This document shows, in pieces, positions 39,001 to 48,779 of a stretch of DNA of 64,000 bases; within the stretch, counting starts at the first letter, position 1; each line of letters starts with the position of its first letter. Below the pieces are notes generated by a model. The model was given only the letters and a program-made list of their open reading frames with translations. It was not told where the DNA came from and did no database searches. The position numbers and the translations under genes were made by a program. The DNA is taken from assembly GCA_037127315.1 (NCBI GenBank), contig JBBBDQ010001153.1, positions 5,308,001-5,372,000 on the forward strand. The letters are read 5' to 3'. This DNA comes from Ascarosepion bandense (lineage: Eukaryota > Mollusca > Cephalopoda > Sepiida > Sepiidae).

Positions 39001-39475
39001 TAGATCCTAAAGAAATGTCTAGCTATTGGCATGCAACAACTTTTGATGAAAAAGAACCAATGAGTGAAAATATTGTAAACTACCCTCATAAGTAAAATAC
39101 TAAGTAGTAGAGGCTAGAAGCTGATACTCTTATACATAACCTTGATAGAGTTCAATTACAGAATTGAAATACATAGAATTTTTATTAAAATGTTTTTATA
39201 GAATATTAATCATTATGGTAATTTATATTGATAAAACTGTCTTTTCTTATTTTTTTCAGCTTGCTGGGATATTTACACTCATCTCCATTATTTCATGGTC
39301 AGGTTTTGGCTATATTGCAATATACAGCGCCTTTACCCATGCAGGAAGTAGCCTCAGTCACTTGGCGGGTCATATGGCTCCCCTGATGAGCAAAAGTGGT
39401 TGCGCCCTCTTTCCAATTCTCATCTTTATTGCTACTGCCCGTACTCTTCCTAAAGTTGACACTAAAAAGCCATAA
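23235..39475 (+). CDS. Retinochrome (retinal photoisomerase opsin), six coding exons
   Basis: A seven-transmembrane opsin that binds all-trans retinal and, on light absorption, makes the 11-cis form that resupplies rhodopsin in mollusc photoreceptors. The exon blocks 23235-23319, 28804-28963, 30898-31025, 34172-34268, 37871-38090 and 39260-39475 total 906 nt, giving 301 residues plus stop, the known length of squid retinochrome. Every junction is GT-AG and in phase (1,2,1,2,0). Diagnostic residues: C90 and C167 (disulfide), E114-R115-Y116 at the end of TM3, E161 (the position equivalent to bovine E181, six residues before C167), and Schiff-base K275 in 'MSKSGCALFP'. The NPxxY motif is replaced by F281-P-x-x-I, and the C-terminus is short and ends DTKKP, both typical of retinochrome. 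It starts MFGNPVMTGLHQYT, nearly the squid N-terminus. It appears intact. Introns contain a SINE, an LTR, a mariner relic and microsatellites. Confidence 0.97.
23626..23689 (+). repeat. Two-copy 32-bp tandem duplication
   Basis: An AAAAAGAGCCTCTTGGCCGA-containing unit occurs twice head to tail, nearly identical, in retinochrome intron 1. The unit itself contains the short palindrome AAGAGCCTCTT. Confidence 0.9.
24715..25345 (-). pseudogene. LINE ORF2 C-terminal pseudogene
   Basis: From 25343 downward the frame reads 'HIWLGASTIHLEDPDKIQRR', the post-RT 'sHIWgGa....LDriQrra' block. It then continues through 'LSLRELTRATRLAFKSHHS' and, after a gap, degenerate equivalents of the 'SFFPRT..LWN.LPA' block ('NNFLLALPACGTPFHLL'). 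It is two overlapping frames of one broken gene. It is the same kind of sequence as the fragment at 8526-8786, with somewhat more preserved. Confidence 0.75.
25362..25670 (+). mobile_element. tRNA-derived SINE, copy B
   Basis: The same family as copy A, in + orientation and in intron 1 of retinochrome. It has the head 'GTTGTGGTGTATTGGATATC', the 'GAATTCGAATTCCAGTTGAA' B-box region, the 'GGTATTAATCC' core and the tail 'CAGTCAGTCATGTC' to 'GGCACTTCACCAACTGAC'. It directly abuts the LINE fragment to its left. Confidence 0.87.
25800..26050 (+). pseudogene. LINE reverse transcriptase fragment
   Basis: The + strand reads 'IFINYLHGVISSQLSIFTDD' and then TAING, the RT catalytic block equivalent to 'FINDLP...YADDT'. 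It continues with 'LENDLQSLGKKWPFNSTFSK', the helix after the catalytic turn. Both catalytic Asp codons are kept (25907-25912). Upstream 'GV...PLSL' is a degenerate equivalent of the 'GVPQGS.LGP' block. Only about 80 codons remain. Confidence 0.8.
26300..26660 (+). pseudogene. LINE ORF2 tail fragment (probable)
   Basis: A 113-codon frame ends 'VRKRQLDFWINIIRKDGLRN', a good match to the 'RKRQL.FlGHi.RK.GLen' block near the end of a LINE ORF2. The same block is at 34970-35050 ('IRKRQLSFLGHIRRKEGLED'). The first two thirds of the frame are not clearly recognisable and may be a different segment joined to it. Confidence 0.55.
26850..28803 (+). other. Rest of retinochrome intron 1
   Basis: AT-rich, no recognised gene. 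It contains a (CCCTAA)3-like telomeric motif at 28152-28170. The intron ends with a T-rich tract and CAG at 28801-28803. Confidence 0.6.
28804..28963 (+). CDS. Retinochrome exon 2
   Basis: Encodes the end of TM1, loop 1 and TM2: 'CFVFATCGICLILLTRQS', 'KPRRKYAILVHILITAMAVN', 'AHASSSIAG'. The acceptor is TTTTTTGCAG and the donor AG|GTTTGT. The phase joins equally well to either exon 1. Confidence 0.96.
29572..30261 (+). mobile_element. Solo LTR in retinochrome intron 2
   Basis: A roughly 690-bp block starting TGTGGTGATA and ending CCACTACA, matching the block at 57507-58218 along its whole length. Shared segments include 'ACCGAGCAAA.GCGAG', 'GATGTTTGC', 'TCGCGAGCCTACG', 'GCCAATGGGAA.CCCAGAAT', 'GTGTAATTA.TATCTCC' and 'TTAATCTGCAACAA'. 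TG...CA ends and the size fit a solo LTR. Immediate flanks (GGTA / ACTA) do not match, so a target duplication is not demonstrated here. No internal genes. Confidence 0.75.
30898..31025 (+). CDS. Retinochrome exon 3
   Basis: Encodes the extracellular loop and TM3: 'WLYGSIGCQLMGFWGFFAGM', 'SHIWLLFAFGMERYVAVCHR'. It carries disulfide Cys90 and the ERY triplet. The acceptor is TTATTGCAG and the donor T|GTAAGT. Confidence 0.97.
31200..31900 (-). pseudogene. Mariner-family transposase relic, in intron 3
   Basis: Reading the - strand downward: a degenerate 'IVTGDE' region (the Asp catalytic block, shifted), 'VSDMSQ' and 'PKQVF' equivalents, then 'LLELDRDVLLHPPNSPDIAS', followed by SDF and 'LF', the conserved 'LPHPPYSPDLAPSDYHLF' block. 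The end is 'KFWEDGIFMLKEK'. The ending and overall wording differ from the 3.3-kb copy, so it is a different mariner subfamily, nearer the irritans/SETMAR type. Many stops and frameshifts. Confidence 0.8.
31901..34171 (+). other. Rest of retinochrome intron 3
   Basis: AT-rich, with a GC-richer patch at about 32575-32780 that may be the end of an unidentified mobile element. A pure (TA)n run lies at 33033-33085. No gene recognised. Confidence 0.5.
33033..33085 (+). repeat. (TA)n microsatellite
   Basis: About 52 bp of pure TA in intron 3 of retinochrome. Confidence 0.96.
34172..34268 (+). CDS. Retinochrome exon 4
   Basis: Encodes the second cytoplasmic loop and TM4: 'NQMPSIYYTVIIALMYIFGT', 'FWATMPLLGWG'. 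The acceptor is TTAATTTCCAG and the donor AC|GTAAGT. Confidence 0.97.
34690..35345 (+). pseudogene. LINE ORF2 C-terminus plus 3' tail, in intron 4
   Basis: In shifting frames the + strand reads 'GMAKEALQKLNRLLRNRKIL', 'TNKRVLDCY', 'MKKNLEATEMG', 'RMLRIP', then 'IRKRQLSFLGHIRRKEGLED' and 'LILTGRIE'. This is the region after the reverse transcriptase in a class of LINEs abundant in molluscs, including the 'Y..LKA.EMW..RRMLrI' and 'GHi.RkegLE' blocks. The coding piece runs out near 35190. It is followed at 35205-35345 by a tail closely resembling the tail of the SINE family in this window ('AACCAGTCTACCATAGAAAG', 'TCTTCTGCCCAGTCAGTCAT'). The tail is thus most likely the LINE's 3' UTR. Confidence 0.8.
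35418..35722 (+). mobile_element. tRNA-derived SINE, copy C
   Basis: The best-preserved of the three copies. The head is 'GTTGTAGTGCAGTGGATATC' (A-box-like), the B-box-like 'CGATTTCGAATTCCAGTTG' follows, then the 'GGTATTAATCCGTCTCTTCC' core, and the tail ends 'GGCACTTAACTGATTGACTG'. It lies in retinochrome intron 4, about 70 bp downstream of the LINE tail above. Confidence 0.88.
35730..37870 (+). other. Rest of retinochrome intron 4
   Basis: AT-rich with no recognised gene or repeat. It ends in a strong polypyrimidine tract and TTTTTCAG at 37862-37870. Confidence 0.6.
37871..38090 (+). CDS. Retinochrome exon 5
   Basis: Encodes ECL2, TM5 and the third cytoplasmic loop: 'YGLEVHGTSCTINYSLSDES', 'YQSFIFFLAVFSFIFPMVAG', and the charged loop 'DAEKEKDKDILSEEQLTA'. 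It carries E161 and C167. It ends in phase 0 at GCT|GTAAGT. Confidence 0.97.
38997..39095 (+). CDS. Possible alternative terminal exon in retinochrome intron 5
   Basis: After a good acceptor (TTTATTTCAG) a frame continues in phase 0 from exon 5 for 32 codons (LIDPKEMSSYWHATTFDEKE..., ending NYPHK) and then stops. It has no counterpart in squid retinochrome, where exon 5 joins directly to 'LAG'. If included, the protein would lack TM6, TM7 and K275. A frame of this length after a random acceptor is not rare in AT-rich DNA. No AATAAA follows before the real last exon. Confidence 0.25.
   Translation, partial: LIDPKEMSSYWHATTFDEKEPMSENIVNYPHK
39260..39475 (+). CDS. Retinochrome exon 6 (last coding exon)
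   Basis: Encodes TM6, TM7 and the tail: 'LAGIFTLISIISWSGFGYIA', 'GHMAPLMSKSGCALFPILIF', 'TARTLPKVDTKKP'. K275 is the chromophore-binding lysine. The stop TAA is at 39473-39475. The acceptor is TTTTTTTCAG. Confidence 0.97.
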   Translation, partial: LAGIFTLISIISWSGFGYIAIYSAFTHAGSSLSHLAGHMAPLMSKSGCALFPILIFIATARTLPKVDTKKP

Positions 39476-40220
39476 GAGGTCACCATTTTATTTAATTATA
39501 TTTTTTTCATATGAAAGAGAATTTTTTTTAAGAGAAATTGATGTTTCGAATTCAAACCATTAAGACCAACTGAAAGTGCATTCCGGCTAGTAAAAATAAC
39601 TTTTGACGGTCACAAATGGAACAGTAAGTAAAAATACTAACCGATAATCCATAAATATTTGATTCTGAATTGCTTTTTATTAGCTTTAGTTGGATCCTGT
39701 TTGTCATGACACTTCTTAACTTGAAATATGCATGTTTTATTTGAAGTGCAGAAGAACTTTGTGTTAATGTTTGAGTTTGCTAAAACCAAAATAATGTCAA
39801 TATTCAGTAATCACTAGGTGCGGCACCTGCTTCGGAAATGTATTCGCTTACCACGAGAAGGAAAGGTTATTTTTTTCACCGAACATTTAAAAAGACTTTC
39901 ACACTGAGAAGAAGCAGTTTTGTAAAATTCAAAGATCAAACAAAAGACAAAGAAAAAGGCAAATCAATACCTGCCCTAATTCGGATTTTCCCAGAGACGG
40001 TCAATATACTATTTCGAGATAATGCACAAATGTAAAAGATCTTTTCTTGCAAATTTAAAATATTTTTACTTTGCCTAAATGCTTTTAAACGCACGTTATC
40101 AGCTTTTAAAACGAATTCAGTTTTGAAAATTTTTACTTCTCATCTTTTTACGATAAACGAAATGTTGCTTTGTTAAGATTTTTTTTATCTTAAAGTAAGT
40201 GTGGTGTTTTAACTTATTCG

Positions 40221-40291
<71 letters not shown>

Positions 40292-40510
40292 TGGCTGATG
40301 AAACTTTATCATTTCCAAGAGAGCCTCTTTTTCACCCAAAAAAAATGTGTTTGCCCATTTAGTTATATTTGTGGAAGTGGTCGTACTGAGATATTTTCAT
40401 TTGCCATCGTTATAGATAAAAGAGGATAACTTTCAACTCTTCTTCCAATACAATTTTAAAATATCAATACAAATACAGATTTATTTATTTTAGCTAAAAA
40501 AAAAATAAAG
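39476..40510 (+). other. Retinochrome 3' UTR (inferred)
   Basis: AT-rich sequence with a long (TA)n run. The first clear AATAAA downstream of the stop is at 40504-40509, about 1 kb away, and could be the polyadenylation signal. The extent is inferred. Confidence 0.4.
40222..40288 (+). repeat. (TA)n microsatellite
   Basis: About 66 bp of pure TA, probably within the retinochrome 3' UTR or just beyond it. Confidence 0.96.
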
Positions 40511-40659
40511 TGTAAAAAGGAAATATTTGTGGACTTATCCATTTTGAATTACTACATATGAGGCTAGCAAATTGCGCGTCAATCATTGAAGTGAATGTAA
40601 TGGAGAGGAAAATGAATATACTGTGGATCAGAGGGAAAATCCTGAGATCTTTTGTTTAT

Positions 40660-40701
40660 TCGGGCATATATTTTGAGCATTCGGGCATATATTTTGAGCA
40701 T
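40660..40701 (+). repeat. Two-copy 21-bp tandem duplication
   Basis: TCGGGCATATATTTTGAGCA(T) occurs twice head to tail, exactly repeated. Confidence 0.9.
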
Positions 40702-41234
40702 CTGCTATCATTTGTAATTAAAGAATTGGGATTAAATTGTGATTGATATTTTCTTTATATATATAAATGTATTTATATATAATTAGAGACAGAGACTTAG
40801 AGCTGTTGGGTACTAATTTCCCCCTGTTCAACTTGCGTTAGTATGCATGATAGTACATCTATTTTTGTACACGAACTTGTATGTTATAAATTTGATACAA
40901 ATAAGAAATATAAATAACTGTCACACAAATTGTGAAAATTAATTTTTTGATAAAAAATCGAAAATATCTTATGCTTTGTTTGAATATTTGAATATGTATT
41001 GTAATCATGTGTAATGCACAAGTATTTATATTCTTTCGCAACGCATATTAATTTTTACAACTTTAGATGTTACTATGTAAATTAATTTTCTTCAAAATAA
41101 ATTGTCTCTTAACTAATCGACAACGAGAAAATCTATACATATATTTGAATTATAATTATGCCATGTTATCCTCTATTTTCAAGTGTGTTCGACTTGAAAA
41201 TGAAAGATCCATTTCTTAATCGAATAGAGATGAG

Positions 41235-41760
41235 AAATGGAACCTTTATGGCAATCGATGACAATCGTTAACAATCGGCGCAATGGTTCCACCATGACGA
41301 TACACTAAGATACTTCCCCAAACCGAAATTGCATCAGTAGATTATGGTTATTGTGTGGTGGCCCGCCTTTGGCATTATCCATTACAGCTTTTTTTACTCT
41401 AAGCAAAGCATCACTGCCGAAGTTCACTACCAACAACTGAATAAAATGCACATTCATTTAAGCAAAATGCAACCAGGTTAATCGAAGTGATCAAATTCTT
41501 CTTCATGACAATGCTCAGCCATATGTTGCCAGGATGACACTGCAGAAGCTCACCGACTTTGATGCATCCACCATATTTCCATGATATCTTACCCACATAC
41601 CACCATTTTTTTTTTCAGGCATCTTGACAATATTTTTAAAGCGAAAAGATATATTCCATCACAAAGAAGATGCGGAGTCTGCAGTTAAAGATTTCTTGGC
41701 GTCATAAACTGTAGAATTTTACCCTAAAGGCATAAATAACACAACTTGATGACAAAAATA
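41235..41760 (+). pseudogene. Mariner-family transposase relic
   Basis: The + strand reads 'TLRYFPKPKLHQ', 'IMVIVWWPAFGIIHYSFF', 'HYQQLNKMH', a shifted equivalent of 'LLHDNARPHVARMTLQKL' at about 41500-41550 (nucleotides 'CTTCATGACAATGCTCAGCC'), and 'DAESAVKDFLAS...EFYPKGIN'. These follow the SETMAR/irritans-like mariner order. Stops and frameshifts are frequent, and the 5' third and the termini are missing. Confidence 0.8.
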
Positions 41761-43429
41761 TATAGATGTTAAATTTTCTATTTTTACTGCACTAAACACT
41801 GTTTAAATACAATAATTCAGTATTGAAGATTGATTCTAAAATCAATCGTATTCTTCCGAACAATCTAATAAAATAAAAACTATTTTCGCCGTTCTTTTTT
41901 TTTTTTTTTTTTTTTTCATTACTATATTTTGTTTGGACACTTAATCACTAGATTGATTGAAAATTTTAACAAATTTGTTTATTAAATCTGACCTATTAAG
42001 TAATGGTTGAGTAGGTAAGCGAAAATATCTATAAGGGGAAACAAAGTTTCCTCGGTTCAAGCTCCTAATGATGAACTACATATTAACGAGTTTTAATATA
42101 TTTCCTACAATTCTAATAGTATAGGTAATATATAATTTTACGCAAATTCGAAGCTAATAGATTAAGTTTAATATTCTCATTTTTTGAATTACATTATTGT
42201 ATTTCAAACCAAACTTAATTATTGGAACTATTTTTATGTCTTTATTAGTAAAATCCATGAATTCGTGTTTATCAAATCTATGAATTCAAGATAAAACAAT
42301 CACATATAAAAAAATTATTTCCATAAAATATCATTTTCTGAAACATTAAAGAAGAAAAATAGCTACTTTAATGATTGATTTAATCGTATTCGAATAAATA
42401 TGCGCTTAGTTTAATATACACCAGAAAAAATATTTTTAACAGGAAGTACGATTTCCTGACCTGGTGAGTGATATATTAAGTCTGAAGTTTTGGAAATTTA
42501 AGTAAGGTGAACAGAACTAAAATAAATTACTTGACGAATACAATGTAAACATCTTTTTTTAATCATTTATTTTTTTACTTTCCAGTAATCTTAAATTTTG
42601 TGAAAATATTTTAATCACTCTAATATATCTTTGATTTTTAGGTACTTTGGCTTTATAACCTCAATAACGAAAACATTTGCTGAGAAAATATTTGAAAATG
42701 TTCAATAAATTTTAATTTTTACATAATTACCTTTCTTGTTGTCCGATAATGTTGTGTATGGATATCCATATCTCCCGACCTCCTTTATCTTATCATTATA
42801 TTTAAGATATATATATTTCAAGAATAAATCTATTGTATATAAAATATAAAAGAAAATGTTTACGTGATGTTTATTTTATTTTATATTTTACTTTATAGGT
42901 TCCTTGTGAATATGTGGCATTGTGCTATATGTGGGATTGGATGACTTCTTGTGGTGAATGAGCTAATTATAACGAGTGAATGGGCCGTGGATGTGATTAG
43001 ATAGGTCTAGGATAAAAAAAAATTCGACCATCTTACCCTCAATCCTTGTGCCACAATTGCTGTATTTTTATAGTAATGAATATTCATTCATGATATGGGC
43101 GTCACATGTCGGTTCGTTCATTGTTAGCATTATGGGAAATTTTATTTTCTAGTGTAGTGGTTTGGTAAATAGGGTTGTACCTATTTGCATATGTAAAGTA
43201 GAGGAGATATGAAGTAAATAGTAAAGTAATAGTTAACAAAAGTTGACTACTGATCGCGCATAGAAAAGCACATAGAAAAACAATATGGCGTCGCCGATAG
43301 GATGTTTAAGTCGTTTGAATGAACCAGTATTTGTCGATACTTCGTTCCGCAGTCTAGGTTACGGCTAAAAACTAAAAGACAACCAGGCAAGAGAAGAATA
43401 AATTAAATAAGTGATATTTTTCTAGCTTC
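41761..43429. other. AT-rich DNA; possible LTR/leader of the outer gypsy
   Basis: No gene recognised. The part after about 42900 is less AT-rich ('GGATGACTTCTTGTGGTGAA', 'ATGGCGTCGCC') and lies where the left LTR and leader of the following gypsy element would be. I could not match it to a second copy. Confidence 0.35.
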
Positions 43430-45178
43430 GGCATGTTTTGAAGATATAATGACAATTAATAGCATTAATAGCATACCCCAAACAATGGGAGAATTTGTCT
43501 TTCGTCAAAATTTCAGTAATTATAAAAAGAATTTCTCAATTAAAAATAAACATGACAAATTAATGCCTATTAAGCAAAAACAACATGAATAAATTATGCA
43601 ATATCTTCACAGATTAAGAGAAAATATCGGATTCTGCGAATTTGATAAACTTGGATCTCAAGATTTGGCTATTGAGAATGATTCAATTACAATTGATTGA
43701 ATGTATGGTGCATAAATTTCATAAATATAAGATATTGGAACACTTACAATTGAATAATTTCTTTCTAACTTCATTTACTTTTACAAAAGTAGGAATGGAT
43801 AACAATAAATCTACTTAGGATAATGTTGAAACATATAGCAAAAAAAGAAAGAAACGAAATACAAATACTTTTGACTGAAAAAATCGTTCCTTTTTCTGGA
43901 AAAAGTTGCTATAACTGCTGAAAACAAATTCATTTTCAATCTGTATGCAAAGTTAAAAAGAAAGAGAAAAATGATAATGTTATTTTAATACAAAGACCAA
44001 AGGAACAGATTTCTTTTGAAAAATTAAATTAAATAGCATGAAATCATTCTGATCACTAGTAATTTCTGAGGACAAATCGGTAAAATGAAATTGAGAAAAA
44101 AATTATCTAAAATTGACATTTTCTTTGTTTTAATTTAATAAACTTCAAAGAAACTCCTGAAATCTGTGACCGATAATAGGGGTATAAAGCGAGTATAAAA
44201 TTAAATGAAAACAGAACTCTCGTAAATTACGGACGCACTTCTACCTTTTGGTAGTTACTAAGTTTAAGAAAATGGTAGAGGGATGAATATTGGAGCATTT
44301 TCCTTCGTGAGGGAGTAATGGGTCTCTTTTACAGAGACCTTCGTGAAAAATAATCGAGGATTTAAGAATGTGGTAATTTCAAAATAGGCGTAAATAATAA
44401 AATATACTTGGATTCTTTTCTTATTACCAATATCGAAACCGCTATTCATAAATTATCAGTCCTGAAATGTTGACAAAAAATTGATTTAAAATCATCCTAC
44501 AACCAAATACAGATTGACGATAAATTCATGGAACTTACCACAATAAATACCTCCATAGGATTATTAAGATGACCTAAAATGCTTTTGGAGTGAAAACGGT
44601 AAGTGCCATGTTTTTAGAGGGCTATTGAAATCATGTTAACTGAACTTAGTAATATAAATATTCATCAAGAATTTGAATTGGTGCTACCACTAAAGAAGAA
44701 TTAAAACAAAAAACAGAACATTTGTTAAACAAGTTAAAAAATGCTGGGATGACAGCGACAAATCTTAATTTTGATTATGATACAATATTATATTTAGAAC
44801 ACCAAATTTTTAAAAATGGCATTGTACCAAATCCAAAATTAATTAACAAAATTTTAGAGGTGTCTATACCGACTAATAAAAAAAATATAGCGTGTTTTAG
44901 AATTCTTTAATTTATATGATAACCTACCAAAATACAGTAACTTAATACAATCTTTTACGGACCTGGAAAAAAAGAATAGCGATTTCAAATGAACCCGAAG
45001 GTAAAACTTAGCGTTGAAGGATTTAAGAGATACTCGAAAAAATCCGTTGTAAAAAAACTTTGATCCCAGAAAGGAGGTTACATTAATTACGGATGCATTT
45101 TCGTGACCTGTGTCAGCAAGTTTCTCATAAAATATCCAGACAACAATGTGCCTTAGATGAAGATTGACGGTAGCAAAA
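43430..45178 (+). pseudogene. Outer gypsy element: gag, RT and RNase H remains
   Basis: A degraded Ty3/gypsy retrotransposon. Gag: 'LRENIGFCEFDKLGSQDLAI', then a zinc-knuckle C-X2-C-X4-H-X4-C at 43907-43948 in which a TGA occupies one spacer codon. RT (44500-44930): 'ELTTINTSIGLLR', 'FQRAIEIML'-like block, the region after the missing catalytic turn 'TEHLLNKLKNAGM', 'GIVPNPKLINKILEVSIPTN'. RNase H start: 'FDPRKEVTLITDA'. The catalytic YxDD segment is not readable, replaced by a divergent stretch near 44650-44690. Many stops. The sequence ends at the boundary of the inner element. Confidence 0.85.
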
Positions 45179-46334
45179 GGGTAACCTCCCACACGCCTCA
45201 AGTTTCAGGCTTGCGTATATATGTGTTGCGTGCGTTAACTGGCCGTAAGTTAACCTCACCTGAGGCCGCAGCCAGTTGCCTGTCGTTCCGTCCCCGTGTG
45301 ATCGAAGGTGTTCATGATCTGTCGATATTCCTTACACCCCCTGCCATGTAATTTCTGATCTCAAATCGAGCTGAGGACTCGGGGAACTGTAGGGGAAACA
45401 GACAAGAACAAAAAGAATTAAAAAAAACATTAGTAAAAGCCATTGTACGTGGACTAATGATTATATTTGTAGCACTTTGTACAGCAAAAGAGAGAAAAAA
45501 AGAATTAATAAAAAATTTAAAAATAATACAACTTTTCTTCAGAGTCCACAAACTACGGCTGCTACTATGTCTAGTCGTAATTTGAGGTAAGACAGTCACT
45601 GACTCTTTATGCTACCACTTTCTCTTTCTCTCAGCTTAGCATCGGTGAATGTGTCTTAGCGTGAGAGAGAATTTCTTGTCTTAACTGTCTGGGCCGAATA
45701 GTTCTCCACCGTGTCTTCAGCGTGTCTCGTTGTTTTCTAAATACGCTCTGCCTATTTGTTAAAAAGGCATCGATATGGTTTGGGGTTGGCTGGCAATCGA
45801 GGTGTTTTTCCCCAAAAGTCTAATTTCGTGTATCTGGCTTTAATCACCCGTTTACGATTTCGCGCTATCTGCCGATCTTAAAGCCTTGTAGACAAAGTTT
45901 GTTGATTTTTTACATTCACATGCCACCGCTAATTATTCGTGGTGGTTACGTGGGTGGTTCTTTTCGAAATCGGCTGATAATTCAACCTCGGTAGATCCTA
46001 TCGCTTCCCGGAGGAGAAAGGGAGAGAAAAGAACAAAAAAACAAGAAAGAAAGAGAAAGAGTTACCACCCTTGGCGAGGCAAACTTCCAACTGGTTTGTC
46101 TTTGATTGGGCTAATATAGATCAATGTCATTTCTTAAGTGCATTATGTCTCTTCTCTCTCTACCAACCACACACAAGAACCTATTCCTCTCTTTTTTCAT
46201 TCTTAGCTCTTCCCAATAAAAAGAAAAATGTACACACACCAATATATTTTTCAACTATATATTCCCGAGTTCGAATCCATGGGCCGTCGATACTATTTTA
46301 ATGTGGGTGCATAAGGAACACTTACAGTGTTACA
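45179..46334 (-). mobile_element. Inner gypsy element: 3' LTR
   Basis: The LTR at the left edge, which is the 3' LTR because the element reads on the - strand. On + it begins GGGTAACCTCCCACACGC and ends GGAACACTTACAGTGTTACA. It aligns throughout with 52776-53977 and with the solo LTR at 14563-15844. The outer two bases (GG instead of the expected TG) are altered. No clean target duplication remains (AAAA left, GAAG right). Confidence 0.85.
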
Positions 46335-46658
46335 TTACTATCCTACCATTTCTGTCATTTACTTGTATATGACATAAGCCCCCATCCCTGTGGAAGGGTT
46401 CTGTAACACATGCATAAAAGTCCCAAAATTAAGTGTTCATAATTCGTTTTTCTGCCTTTTTTAAACGCGAAAATTAAGAAATAACGAGACAAATATATAA
46501 GATAAGTTTTGGTTTGGTACTATCATCCCACCCTCCTCGCGGGGTTGTGTGCTTATCCTTACCTCTGGACGGTGTTCGATCATTTCTGTTTCATGGTGGC
46601 TTTGGTCAGAAGCACTCACCTGACCACCGATCTTATCATCAGCTGCACCTGCCAACAT

Positions 46659-48243
46659 CTATTTTTCTATGCTTTTCCTGCTCCTCCTTCTCAGCACATA
46701 TATTGCTGAGACTATCAAAACTACAACTATTGATATGCCTAATACGGCTGACCAACCTACAATAACTTTAGCTTTATTTTCTACATAGCGTCCGTATTCT
46801 CAATGATGCTTAGTCTCTTTTTCAAACGATCCAATTTGATCTCTTTAACAGGTTTTAACAAGTTGGACAGTTTTCTCAAAGTCATTTCAAGAAATTCATT
46901 AACAACATATCCTCAAAAATTGCCCCAAACGCATGAATTTATCTCTTTCAAACTTTTAAATGCCCCCTTTTCCTCAAACCTCTCCCCTACTTGATAATAC
47001 GGGGGTAGGGAGATTGATACTCCGTATGCCGAAACCCATTGGTATTTCTATTATGGTCAGAGGAGTGACTATTATATATGACTATTATATATCACACCTG
47101 AGTTAACTTCATCTCACACTGGGTCGATATCGCCCAAATAACTCTGGAACACACAGTTCATGGCTGCTGATGACATATACGGGGCTAACTGATGCACAAG
47201 TTCCCAAGTCGTCATTTTCGCACTGCCAGACCTCTTCTGGGGTAATAACATGAAATTGGTTAAAAGAAATATAGTTAGTTCCACCCCATACCAGGCAATC
47301 GCTTCCACCCTTTGTCCAACTCGTGAGTATGGGACAGTTATTTTCAACACTCGATATACTTCAAAAGTGCCATCCCTATATAGCAGCGGCACGCTGAATA
47401 TCGTCAACTGCCTACCCACTTCCAACGTGGTCACGCAGCCCAACGCGTTGTAATACTTTCACAGCCCCTCGGTGGGGTCTACCGGTAATCTTAGGTAGCG
47501 GGGTAACTTGTCCCGTATCCTTAGCAATAACTCTCTCAGGTGATTAGGAGTTACCAAAATTGGGGACAAATGTCCTTACGACAGCATATCCAGCTGTGTC
47601 CTTGCATGCTCTATTAACGTCATCAGGGTCTGACTTGGGTGAAGGACCTTATTCGCTATTATCTTTAGTTGCAATTACTGCTGCACAAACCCCTCTAGTT
47701 ATTGCACCTCCCCTGTTAGGTTCTTGGCTACTTCTGTCACCACTGTATGCAGCGTGCGCATGTCTATTATTAATTGATTTATACTCTCACCGGTTCTTGG
47801 TCAGCTCTACCCTCGTCACATTCAATATAGTTACGCTTTCTCTGGTTACCTGGGCTAAATTCCTTTGATCTCCTTCGATATCGACTATTTTCCTTTTAAT
47901 GGCTCTTGACACCTTATTATAGGCAACACCGATCTCTTGCTTTTAGTTTCAAGTAGTCTACTCTTTTTAGGTGATCGCTCATTTCTCTCCGCTGGGACTC
48001 TATTCTCTTCGATTCCTGATTCAACGAAAACAACAACCTCCGATTCATATATTTCTTAGCTACCAACGCTTTACTCCGGCGCAAGTTACATGTGTCCTTC
48101 TTAAGCATCAACCATCCAACAGGGAGCAGCGACAGGGGCGGGGAGGCGCCCTCAACCACAGCCAGAAAGCTCCAACTACGCTCACAGAGGCGGTTTCCCA
48201 CACACGCGCTAGCGCTATCAGCCACAGAGGATCCCAAACCCAA
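46659..48243 (-). pseudogene. Inner gypsy element: envelope-like region (broken)
   Basis: The third reading region of the inner element, between pol and the 3' LTR, the place where env-bearing gypsy elements keep a membrane glycoprotein gene. Near its end, a hydrophobic segment of about 25 residues (around 46694-46770, including 'GWSAVLGISIVVVLIVSAIY') is followed by a basic RRRSRK tail and a stop at 46659-46661, the layout of a type I membrane anchor with a short cytoplasmic tail. Upstream, 47114-47443 is a longer open stretch with two Cys and alternating hydrophobic blocks. The region is split by many stops and frameshifts, so no functional protein is possible. The envelope assignment rests on position and topology. 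Which envelope superfamily it belongs to cannot be said from this. Confidence 0.6.
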
Positions 48244-48779
48244 CCACGCCGCACTTCTCTACGGCCTCGGTTCTCTGCATGGTTTATCCCATCTGCTTAA
48301 TCGTCCCTACTATCTTTGGGCGGAGAGGATCCTCTAAACCCTAATTTCAGAGGCAACACTACCCCTTCCACAGCCCCCTCTTCCTCTCCTGGAGACACCC
48401 GAAGTGTACCTGGTCCTCAGTTTCCCAATCTGCTGTCCATCTTTCCTGAAGTTGCGCCAGAAGTACTTCGTCCTAAGCTTCCCAATCGCCCTTATCTTCA
48501 TGGGCTTGTGAGGGAGAGGTTGTGTCCGGGCCCCGCTCGGCGCAGTCTGCGCTTCCAAATTCTTCCTCTGCTTTGGTCCCAGTGCCCTTCCTAGTGTGCC
48601 TATGTCTCCAGAGAGTTCCTCGACCTCTCTGGGGGCCTCATCACTCAGGCAGCAGTCCCTAGCTCCTTCATCTGCACTCTCACCCCCAAATTCTGAATCC
48701 ACGTCCTCAGTAGCAACCAGAGTCACCCTCCTCATCGGTCTTCGGTTGGAGCCGGGTTCGCGATTAGTCTACTCATTAA

